From NCBI GenBank assembly GCA_963855995.1, contig OY979717.1:45620044-45684043 (forward strand): 64,000 bases of DNA, written 5' to 3'. Shown in pieces: positions 59,877 through 64,000 of this stretch. Source of the stretch: Muricea muricata (Eukaryota; Cnidaria; Anthozoa; Malacalcyonacea; Plexauridae). Numbering within the stretch: the first letter of the stretch is position 1; each line of letters opens with the position of its first letter. Both the position numbers and the translations under genes were made by a program. The notes under the pieces are model-generated. The model was given only the letters and a program-made list of their open reading frames with translations, was not told the origin of the DNA and ran no database searches.

Positions 59877-61868
59877 ATTTGTCACTGTTTTTTTACAGTT
59901 TAATTCCAGTTCCCCTTGAATTGGACATTGTTTTTTATAGTAATTTACTTCGCCTAACTCGAACGCGCTTAACTTGAACTATTTTCCCTTGGTCAAATTT
60001 ATCACGTTGACTCGAACTTTTCCCGTTAACTTGCGTTAGATAGAAGTATAGATTAGTCCCTTGGCATTTTGTACTGAATTACGCAACTTATACAACAATA
60101 AAATTTATAATTTAACTATATAACTAACTATAAAATCCTATTTGATGAAAGAATTTGAGAATCTCTTCGCTTTTGCTACTGGAAGCGAATATTTCCTTTT
60201 TTCCGTGAGATTGTTCTTGGAATTGATTTTAGCTTTTGGGACCAAATCTTACTATCCTAGTTTTCGGATATAGACTGAAACAATTTCTTTGCGATAATGC
60301 TGTGGTGATCTTTAATAGAAACAAGACGCCTACTCAGGCGTTCACACTTCTCTCAGAAATTACGGAACTTAGAGTCCTTTTCAGGCTTTTCTCACAGACG
60401 GTGGCTGGTTGGGTTTAATTTTCAGGAACCTTGTAGTCCTGTGGAGGGATAGCAGGCATCTGTGGAGGGGAACACCTTTTTACAAAATATAAACTGCTGA
60501 TTTTAATAAATACATAAACAAGCACAGCTCAGTTAATATTAACTGATTATTATTATTGCCAATGCCTGTTAATATAAATCTGGATAATGATCAAAACAGA
60601 AAAACACAGAAGTAAGATTTGCCAAATATACAGTATTGTTTATGAATCATGCAATTCAATTAGGCAAGTATTATTGAGAGTTATGTCACATCTGCCCTGA
60701 TTGGTCAGAAGTGTGTTTATGTGCGCACTGATCTCTATATGAAAGTACACACTGAATTGGGCCGCCTATGCAGATACTTCATTGTTGTGTTAGGTTTGTT
60801 AGTTGTTAACTGGTTTGTCAAGACATTTTATTTGTGAAGGTGTCAAGATGTTAAAATTGTTTAAGTGAAACAGGTTTTCAATACAAGACTGGCAGTTATT
60901 TTATTTACACAATTTCTATATTGATCAATGGATGTGATCATGGTGTACAAGACATCTTTGACAAATTACTGGAACCAATAGTGTGCTATGTATATGTGGC
61001 TATGTTATGTTTTATTTTACCACGGTGTTGGGAACCACTTACGAAAAAGAATTACTGTAGGCACTAGAGAAGACACCACACAAACTAGACAAAGTGATTG
61101 TTCTTGTATATATATGATCTTTAGTGCTTTCATTATTAGAATACATTTAGTTTTCACCAATATGCTGCGGCAGCATTACAAACATGAAGTAGTAAACATC
61201 TTGTTCATAAGAAAATATAGTGTCCTTGCATTTCCTTGCTGAATGACCTTTTTTGACTCACGGATACTCCGTAGGAGTATTTGTGAGTCATCGCGATCAC
61301 TCTATTTCGATTAGTGCATTCTTTTGTGTTCTAATTGCCTCCAGCCTGCTTTGCGCGCCTGGTGGAAACAGGTTAGACCAGTCAAGAACCAGTTTAGTGG
61401 ATTTTTCACGGGAACCTGTCCGACCGGTTTATATTTTGGATTTATCGTCTACTTGTTGAAATTTACATTGTGAGAATTCTTCAGCCTTCGCTGAAAAGCA
61501 ATTTATTCCTGTTACGTTTTTGTCGTACACATGTAACTATTATAATCGCTTGTATCTGACCGTTACATTACAACGACTAGCGTGTGCATTGCAGCTACAA
61601 TTCCGTTTCTTACCTCTATTTCTGCCGATAACATACCGTTTCTGTACATTTTAAAAACTAAATTCACTATGGTTAGTAACAGAGCATTTCTGTCATATTC
61701 AATCGTGCTTAATAGTGTTTTCTATAATATTTCCCAATGAAGATTTGTCGATTTGTATCGTAAGGAATCTCTATCATATGTTTTGTTTACATCGCGTATC
61801 AGTGTAGCCCGTTTTAAAACATTTGTTAGTGTATTAAAGTAGTAAATTTGATGTATTATATTGTTTAA

Positions 61869-62113
61869 AGAGGGGTTACAGTCCGTTCTGCGCATCGGTT
61901 CTGAACAAAGGTGGGCCACCAAATATAAACACTGTCCAAATTTCACATTTTTCGAACTCTTTTTGAATTGAAACTCTGGTTTACATTCATGTATAAGCAT
62001 AGCAAGCCAGAAAAGTGTCAGATATTCATTTAGTAAGTCATATTTTACGAATATAGAATTTCAAAATGTAAACAAAGCGTTTGTTTACATTACGGACTGT
62101 AACCCCTCTTTAA
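61869..62113. mobile_element. TTACAGTCC element, full copy
   Basis: It starts aagaggggttacagtccgttctgcgc and ends attacggactgtaacccctctt, a 20-bp terminal inverted repeat. The interior has gtaaacaaagcgtttgtttac. It is 245 bp long and non-coding. Confidence 0.85.
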
Positions 62114-62949
62114 ATATTCGCTAACCTTTGTTCATTAAAACAAAAACATCAACTTTTAAGTCTAAAACATCTACAACAGATCTAGATATTAAAAATACGC
62201 TGAAATTCGATCGACCATTTGATTGTGTTGATTTCGAACTGTTGTTATTAAAGTCATGTTATAAAACGTGGAGCGAGAATGAATTGACGACTACTCCGAG
62301 TACTCTCGGAATATGAACTTTCCAGCAGCTATACTAGTCGACTGATCATGATTTCACACTGGCTAATCATGAGTGGGCATTTCGTAAAATCTGACTGTCT
62401 GCGGTAAGAAAAAAATAGAAACATCGTATTGCAATTTGCACGTGAAATCAGTCGCTTTGTTTCGTTCTTTTTGTATCCGTGAGTCGTCTCTTTGAGACCT
62501 TTGATTGAAGAATAGGTATTGTTGCATAATCGATAACTGAACATTGCCATAACAACTAGTCAATAAAATAATGCCATATGAGAACCATGTTTTGACAGTC
62601 TCAACAAAGAATATCATAGTACATTGTTAATTATTGACAGTTGCACAAATGACAATTCATACAATGGCACTTTTCTTCTGTGGTGCTTTTATCATAACAG
62701 TACACACTGGCCTTAAATTTCATGTTATAATTCTGGTGGAAAAATAAGGTGTTCAAAGCTTTTGTTGGACATGATTGACTGATTTGCCAGAAGTACAAAG
62801 TTGCAACCAGGTGAATTGTGAAGTTCCTTAAATTAGTTGTAGCATTGTCTAATCAAGAAATGACTCTAAAAAATAAACACTGTGTCAAGTAAGGCACAAC
62901 TCCAAGGCAGAACATTTGAGAGAATGTAGTAGAGTGTTAAACCCAACAG

Positions 62950-63142
62950 TTAAAGGTAGGTTACAGTCCCTTCTGCACATTGGTTCTTTTTGAATCTAAA
63001 CACTAGTTTACATTCATTTATGAGCAAAGCAAACCAGAACAGTGCCAGGCATTCAGCTAGTAAATCATATTTTACAAATATAGCAGTTCAACATATAAAC
63101 AAGCATTTGTTTACATTATGGACTGCAACCTACCTTTACTTT
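62950..63142. mobile_element. TTACAGTCC element, second full copy
   Basis: It starts aaaggtaggttacagtccc and ends ggactgcaacctaccttta. The interior (ttacattcatttatgagcaaagc) matches the copy at 61869 with substitutions and a short deletion. Confidence 0.85.
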
Positions 63143-63263
63143 AAATACTGTATATATTAATTGAGTTTCTGGAAAATGAAATACAGAAATATGTAATGAA
63201 ATATCCATAATTGCTAACCAAATTAAAGGAAAATTCCATAGTTCCCTGTTTATTCAGATTTAC

Positions 63264-63348
63264 CGCAAACAACAGTAATTTGCCCGAAATACAGCTTTAG
63301 AAAGAAGTGAAACAAGAAAATTGCAGCTAACTCTTTGACGTCCGCCAT
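63264..63348 (-). CDS. Candidate first exon of a minus-strand gene
   Basis: An ATG in the context ttcaatATGGCGGACGTC opens a 28-codon frame (MADVKELAAIFLFHFFLK...) that ends at a GT donor (tgcg|gtaaat). The hydrophobic FLFHFFLKLYF stretch could be a membrane segment. No downstream exon could be linked, so this is a weak call based only on the ATGGCGGAC-type start and the donor. Confidence 0.25.
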
Positions 63349-63787
63349 ATTGAAAATGAGCCCGCTGTCCAAAATGGAGAGTCATACTTGCGATCACGGA
63401 AAAAAAAACGAAGAGAGAAAAAGGCCATTTTAAGACACTGGCTCTTTCAGTCCAGTGTGAAAAGTAACCAGAAAATACCAAAAACAAATATATATGTACA
63501 TGGTGACCACGTATCCCAAAGTAAACGCAAGTAACTAGGAAATTCATAGAGGTTCAGACGTACAGGCTTTTGTACATTGTTGACATGAAGTATTGCTTAC
63601 TCTGAGCCCGCGTTGTCGCGATGGAAAGTCGATTTCTCGTTGACAAACGACGAAGGGGTGGATTTAAGACACTTACCCTTCGGGAAGTGTAACTATTCCT
63701 GCGATAGTGAGAGCTTCAGCGTACGATAGTCGTTGATATTTGCGCACGTTTAAGCTGCACCAAAAACCGGAGTTTCCGGAGACTCTT

Positions 63788-64000
63788 TTTTTAACTGGTT
63801 CTTCTATATGATCGTTCCAGGTTAATTTATCGTTTATCATTGGTGCTTAGTAGCTTCGCACTTGTTGTTCTGGCAATAGGATCCCCTTCGACAAAACAAG
63901 TTGGAAATTGCGTAGAGTGTGGGCGGTTAAAACTAATGACTAGTTCTTTTGACTTATCGCAGTTCAGTTGCAATAAATTTTCCTTGGACCATGTGTTTAC
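63788..64000 (-). pseudogene. Fragment of a non-LTR retrotransposon reverse transcriptase
   Basis: On the minus strand from the window edge: NTWSKENLLQLNCDKSKELV, then ISFNRP, DPIARTTSAKLLST, and after a one-base frameshift MINDKLTWNDHIEEPVKK. The pattern W-S-x-x-N-x-x-x-L-N-x-x-K-S-K-E, followed by K-L-L-G-x-x-I-N-D-x-L-x-W-x-x-H, is the post-palm region of LINE ORF2 proteins. The fragment is cut by the window end and homology fades at about 63788. Confidence 0.75.

Larger units (their letters stand above)
57741..63263. other. Gene-poor region
   Basis: It holds the AT microsatellite, the foldback 58866-59876 and one copy each of the TTACAGTCC elements, otherwise AT-rich DNA. A small hairpin at 61257-61290 reads gactcacggatactccgtaggagtatttgtgagtc. 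None of the open frames has domain features or convincing splice signals. Confidence 0.5.

Noticed and set aside
63260-63547. 95-codon minus-strand ORF
   Set aside because: Hydrophobic, chance-like composition. Only the embedded ATGGCGGAC frame in another phase is kept, as a weak exon candidate.

Overview
The window reads as nuclear DNA of an invertebrate animal. It is AT-rich, has small exons with GT-AG introns of roughly 0.1-4 kb, uses the standard genetic code, and carries many hairpin and foldback repeats. A marine, cnidarian-like genome fits the gene content, but this is an inference and no single feature fixes the taxon.

Four spliced genes can be read. (1) 436-17561, plus strand: the 3' part (19 exons, about 667 codons) of a kinesin-3 motor of the KIF28/KLP-6 type, from the end of the motor domain through the FHA domain to a C-terminus that ends in a CaaX-like prenylation signal. 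(2) 29074-20659, minus strand: a chromatin protein with the order CW zinc finger, PWWP, ARID, AT-hook, acidic tail. This architecture is not one I recognise. (3) 29312-42888, plus strand: a complete 8-exon, 295-residue aldo-keto reductase with its catalytic tetrad intact. It starts 237 bp from gene 2 in head-to-head orientation, across a probable shared promoter with an E2F-like site. (4) 45724-51970, plus strand: a complete 5-exon, about 229-residue secreted protein with a signal peptide and one F5/8 type C (discoidin) domain. At 55375 there is the 5' end of a fifth, unidentified gene, and its first exon is duplicated in inverted orientation at 57213.

The rest is intron and intergenic DNA full of inverted repeats. 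The largest is a nested structure: an outer palindrome (52355-57740) with a second 2.4-kb palindrome (52438-54826) inside its left arm only. Other foldbacks lie at 4701-6591 (with an LTR-like fragment in its loop), 15270-16620, 16735-17325, 18016-18815 and 58866-59876. Short hairpin elements, three copies of one TTACAGTCC-ended element, two decayed non-LTR retrotransposon fragments and several simple repeats fill most introns.

The genes do not form an operon or a pathway. The only evident functional coupling is the shared promoter of genes 2 and 3. Genes 1 and 2 converge across 17562-20658. The stretches 42889-45723 and 57741-63263 hold no gene I can support.
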